DNA from: Sacculina carcini
Taxonomy: Eukaryota; Arthropoda; Thecostraca; Sacculinidae
NCBI GenBank assembly: GCA_916048095.2
Contig: OU696570.1
Span: 12,881,020-12,945,019, forward strand
DNA length: 64,000 nt
Direction: 5' to 3'
Shown one piece after another: positions 14,178 to 26,866 of the stretch. Position 1 is the first letter of the stretch. Each line of letters opens with the position of its first letter. The notes below the pieces were generated by a model. That model was not told the DNA's origin. It saw nothing but the letters and a program-made list of their open reading frames with translations, and did not search any database. A program made the translations under genes and the position numbers.

Positions 14178-14464
14178 CAGTATTTCCCAGCGTGGCTCAT
14201 ATGCCCCCCTTGGGGACTATGAGATTTGTTTGAGGAACCATGGCACCAAATTAAAAAATGGCGGACCACCATAATAAATTAGGGGCCGCGAAAGTGTTAT
14301 GTTGAATCAATATATTCCTATTTCTAATTATTTTCGATGTTGTTCATTTCAATCGTATGGGAGCCGCAGGGACTTCTAGGGGGTCACGAACTGTTTCTGG
14401 GGGGGCACAAGGACTCGCAATGTGTTGAAGAAAGTCATGATAAGAAATAGGTTGAAAAACACTG
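14178..14464. mobile_element. Miniature hAT-type element, 287 bp
   Basis: Starts CAGTATTTCCCAGCG and ends AGGTTGAAAAACACTG, the common CAGTGTTTCTCAACC type. Flanks GATTAAAC and GATTACAC agree in 7 of 8 positions. Confidence 0.8.
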
Positions 14465-14477
14465 GATTACACCACTA

Positions 14478-15000
14478 TACTGTAGATCCCGGCCATTAAG
14501 CCCATGTTTAACCCTCTAGAACCCATATTACACATATGCAACATTTGTTTCAATAGTATAACATACTAAAAAATAATAACACTAAACATTTTACCATCAA
14601 AACCCAGAGTAACACCAGTGCAACATAAAAATCACATCTATTGAGCAAATACGCCACTACATCTTGCTGAGGGATGGAGGGAAACAGCTGATGCACAGGA
14701 TGTAGGATAACACCTTGGGTTCTGGAGGGTTAATCCAAATTTCTACTCCATATTTCTATAGTGAGCTTAATGGCCAGAGGTGTTTCAGGGTAAAAATTTC
14801 AGTCTGCCAAATATTTATTTATTCAAAAGAACAAGCTTCATTACATTATACAAATATGTGCAATAGTTTGATGAAAAACGTGAATCAACACGTAAATGAT
14901 GGGAAACGACGAACTTTTTCAGCATACTGTATGCATAGGACAGAGCAATAGAAAAATACTACCGGAGAAAAGTTCAAATTTCGGGTGGACTTATTGCACC
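14478..15000. mobile_element. Possible pogo/Tigger-like remnant around the piggyBac insertion
   Basis: Left sequence TACTGTAGATCCCGGCC...TTAAGCCCA and right sequence GGGTGGACTTATTGCACCGTACTA look like decayed inverted ends. The motif GGCCATTAAGC recurs inverted near 14768. The piggyBac element sits inside. Weak; by-eye similarity only. Confidence 0.3.
14512..14729. mobile_element. Miniature piggyBac-type element, 218 bp
   Basis: TTAA (14508-14511) then CCCTCTAGAACCCA, and at the right end TTGGGTTCTGGAGGG then TTAA (14730-14733). TTAA target sites and CCCT-starting inverted ends are the piggyBac signature. No coding capacity. Confidence 0.85.
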
Positions 15001-15354
15001 GTACTAGTAAAAACCTAGTATTTTAGGCCTGAACAGTGACATGGGATTAACGGACAGGTGGACTTAACATACAGGACATTTGCATAAGAATAATTATTGT
15101 GCTAAAATAAAACACACACATCCATTTGTAATTACTGGAAGAAGTGCGAGCAATCACGGCCAGAAACTTCACTGCTTTTCATTCCATTTTTATCAACCTA
15201 CTATAAATGAGCGAATGTGATTCTCGGCAGTGGCGACTTCTACACAAATGTACGCGAAAATCATATGCCTTTCTCATAGGAATTATGTACAAATAATATT
15301 AATGCAAAACACAGTTAAAATTAATTGGAAAAAGTGAGAAGTTAAACTCTGGGT

Positions 15355-15512
15355 AAATGCAATTCCGAACAGCCCCTCGGTTTCCATGCAGCTGGGGACT
15401 TTCGGTACTTTTATGCTCTGATTTATGATAAATTTCAATATCATATGTGAGGCAACGGGGCCTCCTTGGCCCGGGGAGGGAGTTCTGGGGGCGGTTGCTA
15501 GGTCTCTGGTCT
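15355..15512. repeat. Dispersed repeat family R, copy 3
   Basis: GCCCCTCGGTTTCCATGCAG, CTTTTATGCTCTGATTTATG and GTGAGGCAACGGGGCC match 32345-32450. Confidence 0.55.
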
Positions 15513-16888
15513 TGAACCATTCTACTGTTGAAGCCATGTTTGTGTCGATTCGTTCTCAGGCGGGCATAGCTGTCGAAAAATCGTCTCGTAAATTGCATCA
15601 CATCACACAACAACATTACGACGTGATTCACAGCGATCAACGCAATTTTCTCGACGATCAAACAAACAAGCGACTAGCATGAAGGCACGGATCCGGTACA
15701 TTTTGACGATAACAAAGAAAACGATACAAGTAGTTCTCCTATATTATAAGGCAGCTAAAATGGGGTGTCCGGTATGATTTTCAAGTAATTTTCACATACA
15801 CAAATACGGCGGAACAGAGAATGATATAAGATAAATACTCGAGTAGGAATATTATTGAATTGGAATTGAATTGTATTGTAAAATCACATATAAGCATACG
15901 CTTTTCATGTGCAAGAAAAATATCTCTATTATCTAGTATTTAATAAGTAAAACAATTAAGACAAGAGCAGAAACAATAAGTAGAATATAAAAGTGACTAG
16001 ATTCCACACAAATGACGAGAACTTACGAGATCAACAATACAACTGCTGTTTTGCAGTATGTCTATCTTTGCCGAACTATGTTAACTAGGTTTCTGATAAC
16101 ACATTCGACACATTTTGAGCGTTCATTTGCGTAAGTTATATCAGTTCCACGCTTCTGACACTCACCGTAGAGACAATATAAGTGCAGCATTTCAACTGGC
16201 TGAAAATTGATACTGGAAACCATTAGCTATTTGCTATGGAATATTCAATGTCTGTGTGTGTGTCTGTGTGTGTGTGTGTGTCTGTGTGTGTGTGTGTGTC
16301 TGTGTGTGTGTGTGTGTATGCGCATTTATTCAATATTAGCGTTGTTTCATCTCACATATGCTCCACGGCGAAATTATGCATGTATGTGTGTCACATTGAA
16401 CAAAGAGTGACACACTGCACTCAAGCCAGGGGCGGGAAACATGTTTTTCCCTGACACACACACACACACACACACAAACACACAAATAGGCATGCATACA
16501 CACACTGCATATCATTCACTTGATGTGATCCGCGGCTCCATAATGTCTCATTAGCATATCGCGTTGCACGTGTCAATCAAAGCGACACACTGTACGGCAC
16601 GGGAGGGCACAGCCATTGTGTACCTAATGGCAACTGATACGTGGTCTCCACCGCCGCCGCACACGCTGTGGATAGAGAAAATATACAAGCCTGATGTATG
16701 GCGCTTTCAGGGCAGCCCAAATTGAACGCCAACGATTGTGCGTGTTATGTATCGGTAGTAAAAGAGGGGAAGGTGCCAGGGAACGAATATTGTCACCAAC
16801 AGCACACACCAATGAGCTACACACACACACATACATATATCTACGAGGTATATAGATGTCATAATGATATATAAATATTTAAGTAGAA

Positions 16889-17092
16889 AAGATGAAATTC
16901 AACATGAGGAAATGTTCAAAATATCAAAATCTACCTAATCTAATGACAAGAAAATATTGTAAACAAACAATAAAACGGGATCTGAAAACATATAGTTTTC
17001 CATATAGAGCTTTATCAGATTGGAATAAGTTACCGGCCAATATCACAAACAAACACTACCAACACTATCAAATAATTCAAGGACGCATTTGA
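16889..17092 (+). pseudogene. Non-LTR retrotransposon reverse-transcriptase C-terminal fragment
   Basis: About 66 residues open. RALSDWNKLPANI matches the conserved YR-x-x-x-WN-x-LP motif after the RT domain in CR1/Jockey-like LINEs, preceded by basic residues. The frame breaks just after, where similar reading (FDQRKTGQT) continues in another frame. A 5'-truncated dead copy. Confidence 0.65.
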
Positions 17093-18039
17093 TCAACGGA
17101 AGACGGGACAGACGAGCTGACTCAGTCCTGCATGCTACAATTCGGTGAGAACACACGAGCACATCGATAAAGTCTCCCTTCTGTTTTGTCGTTCATATGT
17201 GCGCTCGGTTTGCCAGCACCTTATATATTCTTGTCACACCAGACCTATGCTCTGACAAACCCAAGCGCCCAACGCCCAGTGCACGCGCACGCACATTGTG
17301 AAAACACTCGACGACCGAAGACAAATTTCTACGATTAAATCAACTCTGACCAACAGAATTCACCACAAATATATAAACAACGTCAAAATGGGATCAAGCT
17401 GCTCATACAAAAAGCATGTTTGCCACAACACTCAAATGATTCACGGGCGCCAATACGAAATAGTCAACAACAATGCAGATCAAGAAAAGATGATGAGAAT
17501 GATGACAATGATGACAATGACACAATGATGAGAGAGTGCACTACATTGCAGGATGATCGTTGACTACCGAGCAGCTCATCCACCCCAGAAATAGCTCTGT
17601 TTTTGGTCCTGCAGGTGCCATTCTCAAATTACAACCATGGAGGAGAAGGGATGTCAGCTTAGTCGCCGAGAAGCAATTACCATTGAATACGGTTTGCTAG
17701 TCCAAATATGTCACGTTGGTGTAGCAATCGAGTTTGAAACTACATTCTCAATGAAGCCCCACTGAATAGTCATCATATTGAATTAAATCGGATAGTTATC
17801 AATGCCGCAACCAAAAAGCAGATTAATCAGCCGAAGACGGTCTTTTTTCTGGAAGGCGCCACTTGGAGTATGCAAAACGAGCTTACACGAGCTCGTACAT
17901 CAACGACCGGGTTATCAAGCAAGCAAACGTCAGATCCAATTGCAGAATCATTAAAAACTGCGCCTCTCAATGTCTTTCATGCAACGAGTTTTCTTCAGTT
18001 GGCAGCTGTGCCCCCTTCCTTTCGCCTGTCCCTCCAGTC

Positions 18040-18150
<111 letters not shown>

Positions 18151-20045
18151 TTATGTTGTAATGAAGCAACGAGCGGGCACGGAATGAAGCTGACAACAAA
18201 TGAACCTACCGCGAGTCAATATATGAATCAATATGAATATTTCGGCGGGTGGTACGTGAGACGCTTCCCCTCGTGGTTTGGGACAAAGTTGCGACGGCGG
18301 GAGGACTTATGTGGCGTAATATGGGGGAGCGCGTTCTACCAGTCAGCCAGACAGCTAGACAGAGACTTCGTCGGCAAGACGCGCGGCCTAATGTAGCTGG
18401 GGGAGCATGCCGGCTTATGGTGAGGGAATCAATTCCGTCCTGACATCAGCGTCCAACGCAGGCGCACACCTCACACACGCACACACAAACACACACACAC
18501 ACACGCAAACACACATATATACACACATGCTCAAAACACTGGCGCACGTTGATGGGCCACGTGCAGCAATGTGCGCCAAGTTTGCGTTCGTCACGAGACA
18601 CGTCACACGAGGCGGCGCGCTATCTGGGATACGACCACCTGCGACACTGGCAAGTACTCCCGAGAGTGTGCCTGGCTGACGGCTTTTGCGTGGCTGTTGG
18701 TCGGTGTGTGACTCCCTGCTACCCACCCGTCCTGCTCATCTCATCCCCTGTGAGCACGTGTGTGTGTGTCGGCGACTAATTGGTGGCGGAAGTCGTGAGA
18801 GCTCGCAGCCAAGTGTCGTCACTGAGAAATGAGACGACCGGTGTGCGACGGCACACCAGAAAACAATTTCAACATTGCACACCAGCACACACACACACAC
18901 ACACACGTACGGATCTTCGGCGTAGTATGGTAGGCATAACATATGGACACTTCAGCGCTGCAGAGGGAGAAAGTTGCAAGTTGATTGGCGTAAAAACTGT
19001 TGCAATATCCCAAATGTTGAGATAACGAGAATAACGGATGACAGAATAACGAGGAATGTCTGGCTAAGCAGATCTGAACGTAGAATGAACTGTTTATCAT
19101 GCTGCACGACTTTTTGTGCTGCCGAAGTATGATCGTGATCAGCGTGTGAGCATGCTGGATGCTGGATGAATCGACTCTGACTTAAAGCGCTCAGAAATAT
19201 CTGTCAACTGTTTTGCGAGAAAAATATACATGTAACAGCAAAGGCCACATTCATAGTCAATGCCAGACTTCAATAAGGCATAGGACAAAACCACAGCTTC
19301 AGTCCGCAGTGTCTAAGAATTGTATGCACACCAGTTTTACTTGTTGGAGTCACCTAGACATATAAGAAACGTCAGTGACAATTATAGCAATAGCACGTCC
19401 GTATATATACACCCACACATACACACACACACACATATACACATACACACATACAAACGAAAACGCGTGCAATAATCGTCTCAACGTAATAGACAAAAAA
19501 TAGCCAATCTAAGAAAAGAAGAGAACGGGAGGGACGTATGACGTGAGAGTTTAAGAAAAGAGAAATCCGTGTCGAATGGTAATTGCGATTTGCGACCGCA
19601 GTACATGCAGAAGACACGTACAACACATACACACCGCATGAAGAAATCGCATGAGTTGAGAGGCATAGAGGCCTCAGACGTACACTGCGTGAGAAAGCAC
19701 GAAACACGACGAATTGCAGAGTACACCTCTGGTGGAAAATAGGCGTGTTTCTGAACGTGACAAGAGTGATTCCATATGAATCCTACCAAAAAAGACGCAG
19801 TTAACAGTGATAGACAATGGGAGCGATTACTCAGATATTGATATTAACTTATATTTTTGACAAAAGCACACGATTCATCACGATAAGTGAGTGCAACTTT
19901 CTGAAAGAAGAAATACGAATCTTCTAAATGTCTCCATATGAAAATGAGACAATTTTTGCGCTAAATACACCGTAAATTATATCCATAGGTACAAAGCAAG
20001 ATCCTGTGGTGCACCACGTGCAATAACGTCTCGTGACACCTGAAA

Positions 20046-20344
20046 CAGTGGTTCCCAAACTTTTTGTGATCGAGTACCACTCGGAGGACCGATACAGTCG
20101 CCGCGTAACACCTGGTTTCAGAAAAACTCAGTTCCATCAGGTATCAGTATTTGAATAACTATAGAGATAGAACACTAAACAGCCCAATGCATGGGCTGCT
20201 TCTTCTCCACCAGCCTGTCATTGCTGGGCATTACTTTGCTCACAGCACACCGGATATTATGCGACGGTGTCATTGTTCATAACACCGAAAATATTCGCGT
20301 ACCACGTAGAAGGTCCTTGCGCACCACAGGTTGGGAGCTACTGA
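20046..20344. mobile_element. Miniature hAT-type element, about 300 bp, decayed
   Basis: Starts CAGTGGTTCCCAAACTTTTT and ends CAGGTTGGGAGCTACTG. Internal 'GTACCAC' blocks are typical of these elements. No clear duplication of the target. Confidence 0.65.
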
Positions 20345-20434
20345 CCAAGAGGAGCTTGTGCAGCGTTCTGTGCGTCGTCTTTTGCTTGTTCGTGTCATTG
20401 TGCCTGTGAGACTGTTTGCAATGCGTGTGCATGC

Positions 20435-20560
20435 AGAGCCGTAGGGAGGTTCTATGGGATCCCCCGAAGGCAATACTGGGGTCACCATTATAAGCGAAAC
20501 ACCAATATAATAGCGGCCAGACTTTGGGAAAATGCAGTTACGAGCATTTCACAGCTCGGG
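20435..20560. repeat. Dispersed repeat family R, copy 2
   Basis: CCCCGAAGGCAATACTGGG and TTTGGGAAAATGCAGTTACG are shared with 32260-32345. Confidence 0.55.
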
Positions 20561-21891
20561 TTCGTTCTCGGGCCGTTCCGACGGCTCTGTGTGTATATTC
20601 GGTCAGCTCAGAGAGCCCGTGTCGTTAGTGTCTATTGTTACATGACATTACAACCGTCACAATTATCAAGAATATATCAAAATCATCGTAGTCGCTGTCG
20701 AGTTCCAAACAATGCAAAACTCTAATTTAACAACGACTGCAACATTCCTGGGCAAATATCAAGACTTCAGATCCACGCACCAATTGGTTTTATGACTTCT
20801 GCCTGAGGCGGCCTTGCGGAGGGCATTTTGTCGCTTGCAAATAGTACAGCACTCGTGTAATTGGCCGGACATTTATTGCGCCGACTTCAAAAAGCCCATC
20901 GGAGCGTCCGTGCGCGCTAACAACGCAATAAAATCGAAATTGAATGCCAACGGACGATATGAATTCATCGCATGAGAAGTTCGCTTGGCAATTAAACGTC
21001 CTGTTGCATTCCATAAAGCCCTCTCTACATCCCATTTCGCCGTCTTTCATAGCATCTACATGCGTGTCTTTGAATATGTGCGTGTGTGCGTATATATATA
21101 TATATATACTTGTATATGGCTAATAGCAAACTAGCCAATACTCAAGCGGGACATGAATAACTGTCGAACAAGATCAATTATTCGCTTTTCTGGCATTTCG
21201 AAGGTTTAGAAGCGTACTATTGAAGCAACTATTGAAGCGAGATGGGGTGCAAATATTGCTAAAATACCCTGGATAAATAGGTTCGAAATGACCAATGTGT
21301 AGATTCCCTTACGCGTGTGTTCCTATGTGTGTGTGTGAGTGTGTGTGTGTGTGTGTGTGTGCGTTAATAATGTGTCTGTGTGTGCATATTGACGGAAACC
21401 TGACAAATGCATAAGAAGGGCTCCATATTACTTTGGGTGACTTATACGGCCTCTGCTGTACTGATCGTTGGTACCGCAGTGAATGTTAGCACAATCCTCT
21501 GTGATGGCTGAGTGCGGTGGGAGCACAACATCTCCTCTTTATAACAGTGAGCATTGAAGGATACATCTGTGACTTCGAAAAAGAGAGTGCATCATTCCCA
21601 CTTGTCTTAGACGGTCTATCAATGAGGAGCAGTGAGCAAATAGAACACCATAAGAAATTGTTCAAGAAAGCTCCCAAACGACTGCAAAAAAATCACCATA
21701 TATCAATCCAATAGGAGCGCTTAATTGGGAACGCCAAACAGAAACCTATTATAAACTACTTCAAATTCAGGGAATCACACACTTGTATTCGACGTCAATG
21801 AAATACTCGTAATTCAAATATCTCAGTCTGTTAAAGATACTAGAAACTACTAAATGCCTGTTATGGCAAGTCACCCACCTCACATTGTGGT

Positions 21892-22092
21892 CAGGGCCGA
21901 ATTTAGGCATATGGAGGCCCCGGGATAATCTATGTGTGGAGGCCTACCCTACTTGAGGCGGGTGGCGAGCGAAGCAAGTGTGGTCATCTTAATCACGTTT
22001 GCAAAATGCCCTTTCTGAGGCCCCCTAAAACGTGGAGGCCCCTGGGCATATGCCCTCTTTGCCCCCCCCCCCCCCTCCTAAATCTGGCCCTG
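21892..22092. mobile_element. Miniature hAT-type element, 201 bp
   Basis: Ends CAGGGCCGAATTTAGG and CCTAAATCTGGCCCTG; flanks ATTGTGGT and AGTGTGGC share 6 of 8 bases. A C14 run lies near the right end. The short protein-like frames crossing it are not genes. Confidence 0.78.
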
Positions 22093-22181
22093 AGTGTGGC
22101 TACTAGTTCAAAGGTATCAGACACTGCTGACATATCAATGAAGACCGAACGAAGCCTAAAAAGAACATAAGGATTAAAAAA

Positions 22182-22279
22182 TAAGCTACATCCACCTTGT
22201 TTTTGAATAAATATTTCAACAAATCGGATGTAAGCTACATCCACCATGTTTTTGAATAGATATTTCAACAAATCGGATG
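22182..22279. repeat. Tandem duplication, 2 x 49 bp
   Basis: TAAGCTACATCCACC starts at 22182 and again at 22231; the copies differ at three or four bases. Confidence 0.85.
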
Positions 22280-24112
22280 CTTTCTCATTGTTGAGCGTGT
22301 GTAGAAGACTGCAAATGCCTATTGGCTCCACATAAATACACCAGTTTACCACCAACATCACTTAATGCTATTTTCAGAGGAGATCGCCAATTTAGACGGT
22401 GCACTTGCATGTCTTTACCTACGCACTTGAGCCGAACCGCCCTTCACCGTCGCAATATAGTCCTCTCATTAACCGTGTGAGAGCAGCGATGTGCCAGTGT
22501 TGCTTCCATTGTACTCGTGCCGTTATGGTTTCATCATAGACACGCAAGTGTACGACAGCACTTATGCACAGTGTGTGTTCTTGTGTGTGCTTGTATGCGC
22601 TGCACACACAGACACACACACACACACACCCGACCAAGTTGATTTACATTGCTAATTCGGCTGGTCGCAAGGGATGTCAAACAAAACACGTCGGCTGCGC
22701 ACCACTCGCGCGACAAATTAAAACACAAAAATGCAATTAAGCCTTTCGGGCGTGCATTACTGAACGACACTCGAGTGCCAAACAGAGCGAAAATGACACA
22801 GAACGAGAGGAAAGGAGAGCGACAAGGAACAAGTGATAGAATGTCGATGCATTGAATCTCCATCTCGCTGAGATTGTGATAAAAACCGGCCCACTGTGGA
22901 CAAACCACTCGTTCCTTGAGTAATATATGGCCAAGTGCGATCACACCTCCAGCTTATGAGCATAGAAGGAAGTTGGTGCGAGTTCAAAGCCGTTTTGAAG
23001 TGGTTCAGAGTGCGCTCTTGGTTGCAATTACGTCACCGTCTTTCAAATATTATCCCTGAAATCAAATAAGAAATAGTTCTCTCGAAAGAAAACAAACTTT
23101 TTCGCTATCAACGTAGAATGCAGATGTAATGTGGTTTTCCCGATAACAAATATATCCAGCATGAACATAATTAGTTGCCTGATTAATTCTAAAATAAATA
23201 TGAAAGTAAGATCCGGTATCTTATGAATAAATTAGACTTTTTTCTCAAACAAAAACAATAAACCAATCGGCGCAAGGAATATGCAAATATACATTATTGC
23301 AATAATACAGAAACACTGCAATAATGCAGATATATGCAATAACGCATAAATTGCGAGCTTCTCTGGAGGAGTGGAACTAAAAGAATCATAAAGAATAGAG
23401 ACTTGTTTTACCATTGACGAATGGAGTTTGGGCAGCGCAACCATACATACATACATACAACATACATACAACCAACCATACCATACATACATAGCGTCGT
23501 CGTGAAAATTCGTGTACTCCACGAATGACCTCAGATCACAGTCCTTGACCTGAGCTAGCACAACCTGGGTGGTGACATCAAAGGAAAATACAGGAATTAA
23601 ATAGTAAGTGTTGTCATTAAAAGAAAATAAGCGAATGAAATTAGCAGAAAAGGATATAACATTAATACAGGAATTAGAATTGAATATGTGAGATTGTTTA
23701 ATGTGTGCGGGAGAGTGTGTGTGAGCACGTTAAGAACGTGTGCCAGCTAAAGCGAGTGGTTGATATGTACGAGTTGTTACTGAGTTGAATATACGGGAGA
23801 TGAGCATGTATAGAGTTGTCCCGTCTCAGTCTCCAACTTTGTCCAGTATCGACTTGAAAGAACCTACGATTGTATGCTTGACACTCACTCTGTCCATGCT
23901 CTGACATACGAGTATGCTTATATGCTCGTATGCTTTCGACACTCACTATGTCCCCACTTAACAAATTCCTTGTATTAACACATCTAAATGGAAATCTATG
24001 TTTCTTCAAGTCGCTGCGACAACTAGTTTTGCGACAACTAGTTTAACTTCCTGTTATTTCTACGTCCAAACTCTTTTTGCTAAAACTCATATATCTCAAG
24101 CACTATATCAAG

Positions 24113-24167
<55 letters not shown>

Positions 24168-25689
24168 ATATAGTGCTTGAGATATATGAGTTTTAAGTTT
24201 AAGTTTTATATTTAAGTTTTAAGTAATCAGCTAATAAGTGCCCTCACCCTTCTTTCCTTCAATGTACTCAATTCAAGTTTAGCTAGCCTCTCTTGATAAG
24301 ATATTTATTTCTCTAATGCAAGAATCAATTTTGTGAACACTTTTTCACTTCCTCTAATTTTATCACTTCTTTTTTCTTATACGACACCCTAACAACTTCA
24401 CAATGTTCCAACTTTGCCCTAATTATTTTAACTTTGGCCTAATTATTTTGCGTGTGTATGTTTGTGTGTTCGCGTGTGACAATGTGAGCATGAATGTGTG
24501 AGCGAAATTGTGTGAGGTCATGAAGGTGTGTTGATGCCCGCTGCCTCTTGTCATTGACGTTCATCCAGTTCATTACATGAGAATACCGCTACCGCTACAG
24601 AAAACGGTGGATAGGCAAATTCGTCTGCCGAGTTGACAAAAATGCTGTGCAATCATCTGGCGACTACTTGGCTCATCAACAAGAAATTAGTGGATGCATG
24701 CGTAGGAAAAAATCCACACAACTAGGTCAAATAAACAAATAACAAACAAACGGGAACAAAGCTGTAATAAGCAAAGTTTGCTAATTGTCACGCAGCAAAA
24801 TTAATATATAGCAATTCAAGTATCCATTTATCATTATATCACAACACATTCAGTCGATATAGAATCTACATGTAAAAAACTGATTTATACTCGAAGAATA
24901 AATGTGTAAAAGCAATAATCGATCATCGTTCTGAGAAGACGGGTGGATAGCTCATATAATCAGCTAACACGCTGTAATGTCAAGCATATGGCGTATTATG
25001 GCAAACTATGTAGTTACTACCAACGCAGCCTTCTCTAGTCGTGACATAGATAGTAAGACGGATGTTTCATTTGATAATCATGTTTCGATTAATGTTTATT
25101 TGAGGTGTGTGTAGTTGGTGTTTGTTCATCCCACATACCTAGCGTAACGAACGAATTCACAATACCAGCCGCTATAGAATGAAATCAGTTGAGAAGTGGA
25201 AACGCACAGTTTTCAGCTTCCAATCGAACGGCCAGAAAAGGAATAATCACGTATACAAATGCTAGGCGCACACGCATATTGATTTAGAGATAGCGAAAAC
25301 AAGAATGAAAATTCCCGAGGGACCTCATTCTTGAATTCAATTCGGCCGAATGGCACAGCACAAGCGGGAAAACCACAAAGAAACAAACACATAAACACAC
25401 ACTCTCACACACACATACACACACGCAAACATATGCAGACAAATGGAAAAAGGCTTAGGCAGCGAATATTTGGAGCAGTCGGCAATGAAAATAAGGAACG
25501 GGCTTTGCAAATAGCACCGGGAAATACGCATTGAACATTTGAGAAATTGCGAAATGCCGAGAAGTGTTGATGAAAGAATAGAGAAACATAGTTTGTAGCA
25601 AAACAATCTCATTAGCATATTCATAGCCGGTCTATAATTCTGACTGCATCGGAAAATCCGCTTCGGGCGCTATTCTCTGCTTTGTTAGT

Positions 25690-25727
<38 letters not shown>

Positions 25728-26102
25728 ACAGGCACAAATACACACATCAAATATATGCATGAATTGTGTGGTGTTCCGCCGGCGGGTAAATTCGAATTTG
25801 CACTCATAACCAGTGAAATTGCGTGCACAATAATCACGTGAGTATTTCGAAATAAGACGATTGACAAAATAAACCACGTTGGTGTTGATTTGAGTGTCTG
25901 TGATGCGCCAGCCAGAGCTGTAATTCAAATAGTTTTTTCCATCAAGTTGAAAAAAGAATTAATGACGCGTTGATGGCATAAGTAGGCAAAAATATGTCAA
26001 GAAAGCGAAGTTATGAATGGCAATAGATCCCATGGCATTAGGTTACATTCAAACGCCAAAACATTCAAAGGTTAACTAAGAAAGCCGACCCTCAATCGAC
26101 TA
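22280..26102. other. No gene seen
   Basis: A/T-rich. CATA repeats at 23440-23490, the inverted repeat at 24081 and CA tracts at 25393-25425 and 25694-25722. Confidence 0.6.
24081..24195. repeat. Perfect 31-bp inverted repeat around a (TA)n core
   Basis: The left arm 24081-24111 and right arm 24165-24195 are exact reverse complements (TAAAACTCATATATCTCAAG opens the left arm). Between them is a (TA)n run of about 48 bp. On one strand this folds into a long hairpin. Confidence 0.9.
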
Positions 26103-26110
26103 TACCATTT

Positions 26111-26194
26111 CAACTTCAAAATGGGACTAATCAACTTCAAAATGGGAACAATCAACTTCAAAATGAGAATAGTCAACTTCAAAATGAGACCGTG
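26111..26194. repeat. Left terminal array, four 21-bp units
   Basis: Units start at 26111, 26132, 26153 and 26174, each opening CAACTTCAAAATG followed by eight variable bases. The period of exactly 21 bp is two turns of B-DNA. They are in inverse orientation to the right-hand arrays and are probably transposase binding sites. Confidence 0.9.
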
Positions 26195-26866
26195 TTCCTT
26201 ATGACTTTACTTGCATAATTTTAATTAATTAAGAACAAAAAATGTATTAAAACATAAAAACTAATAAATACAATAATCAAGACAAATCTGCGCATTATTT
26301 TTTACATTTAGCAATGAAGTTACAGTAATTTGAATTAGCTAATTGAGCTCCAGTAGGATAACCTTAGGCGTTCAGTATTAAGTATCTGGATTACAATTTA
26401 GCGCACTTATTAGCAAATAATTGTTTTGTGTGGTAGAGGAATATTTTATATGCTTCCAAAATTCATTCAAATAGCAATAACTGCATAAGAATAAATCATA
26501 ATATAAGAGTAAACAAATGTATAGGAATAAATCACCCATAACACTACAAGTATACGGATATTTGTTGACAAAACAATTATAACTTTAACTATATACTTAA
26601 CTATGAGCATGCTAAGTTGAAATTTCCTCTCTTTTGCGAGCTAACTCCATGTTGAATGATATATGAAAGGGAACAAAGTAAGAATATGCAAGTTGAAATT
26701 ATAAGTTGAAATTAATAGTCACTGCATTCAAGACTTTAAGACTTTGCAGTTGCAGCTCTGACTAATACTGCGATTGTTTTCTGTAAATCATTACGAGAGA
26801 CAAATTAAGATACATTTTTTCATTTATTCAAACAAACACAACAAGTTTATCTATGTACATGGTGCA

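Noticed and set aside
18240..18780. GC-rich open stretches suggesting exons
   Set aside because: No conserved motif and no consistent acceptor/donor phasing.
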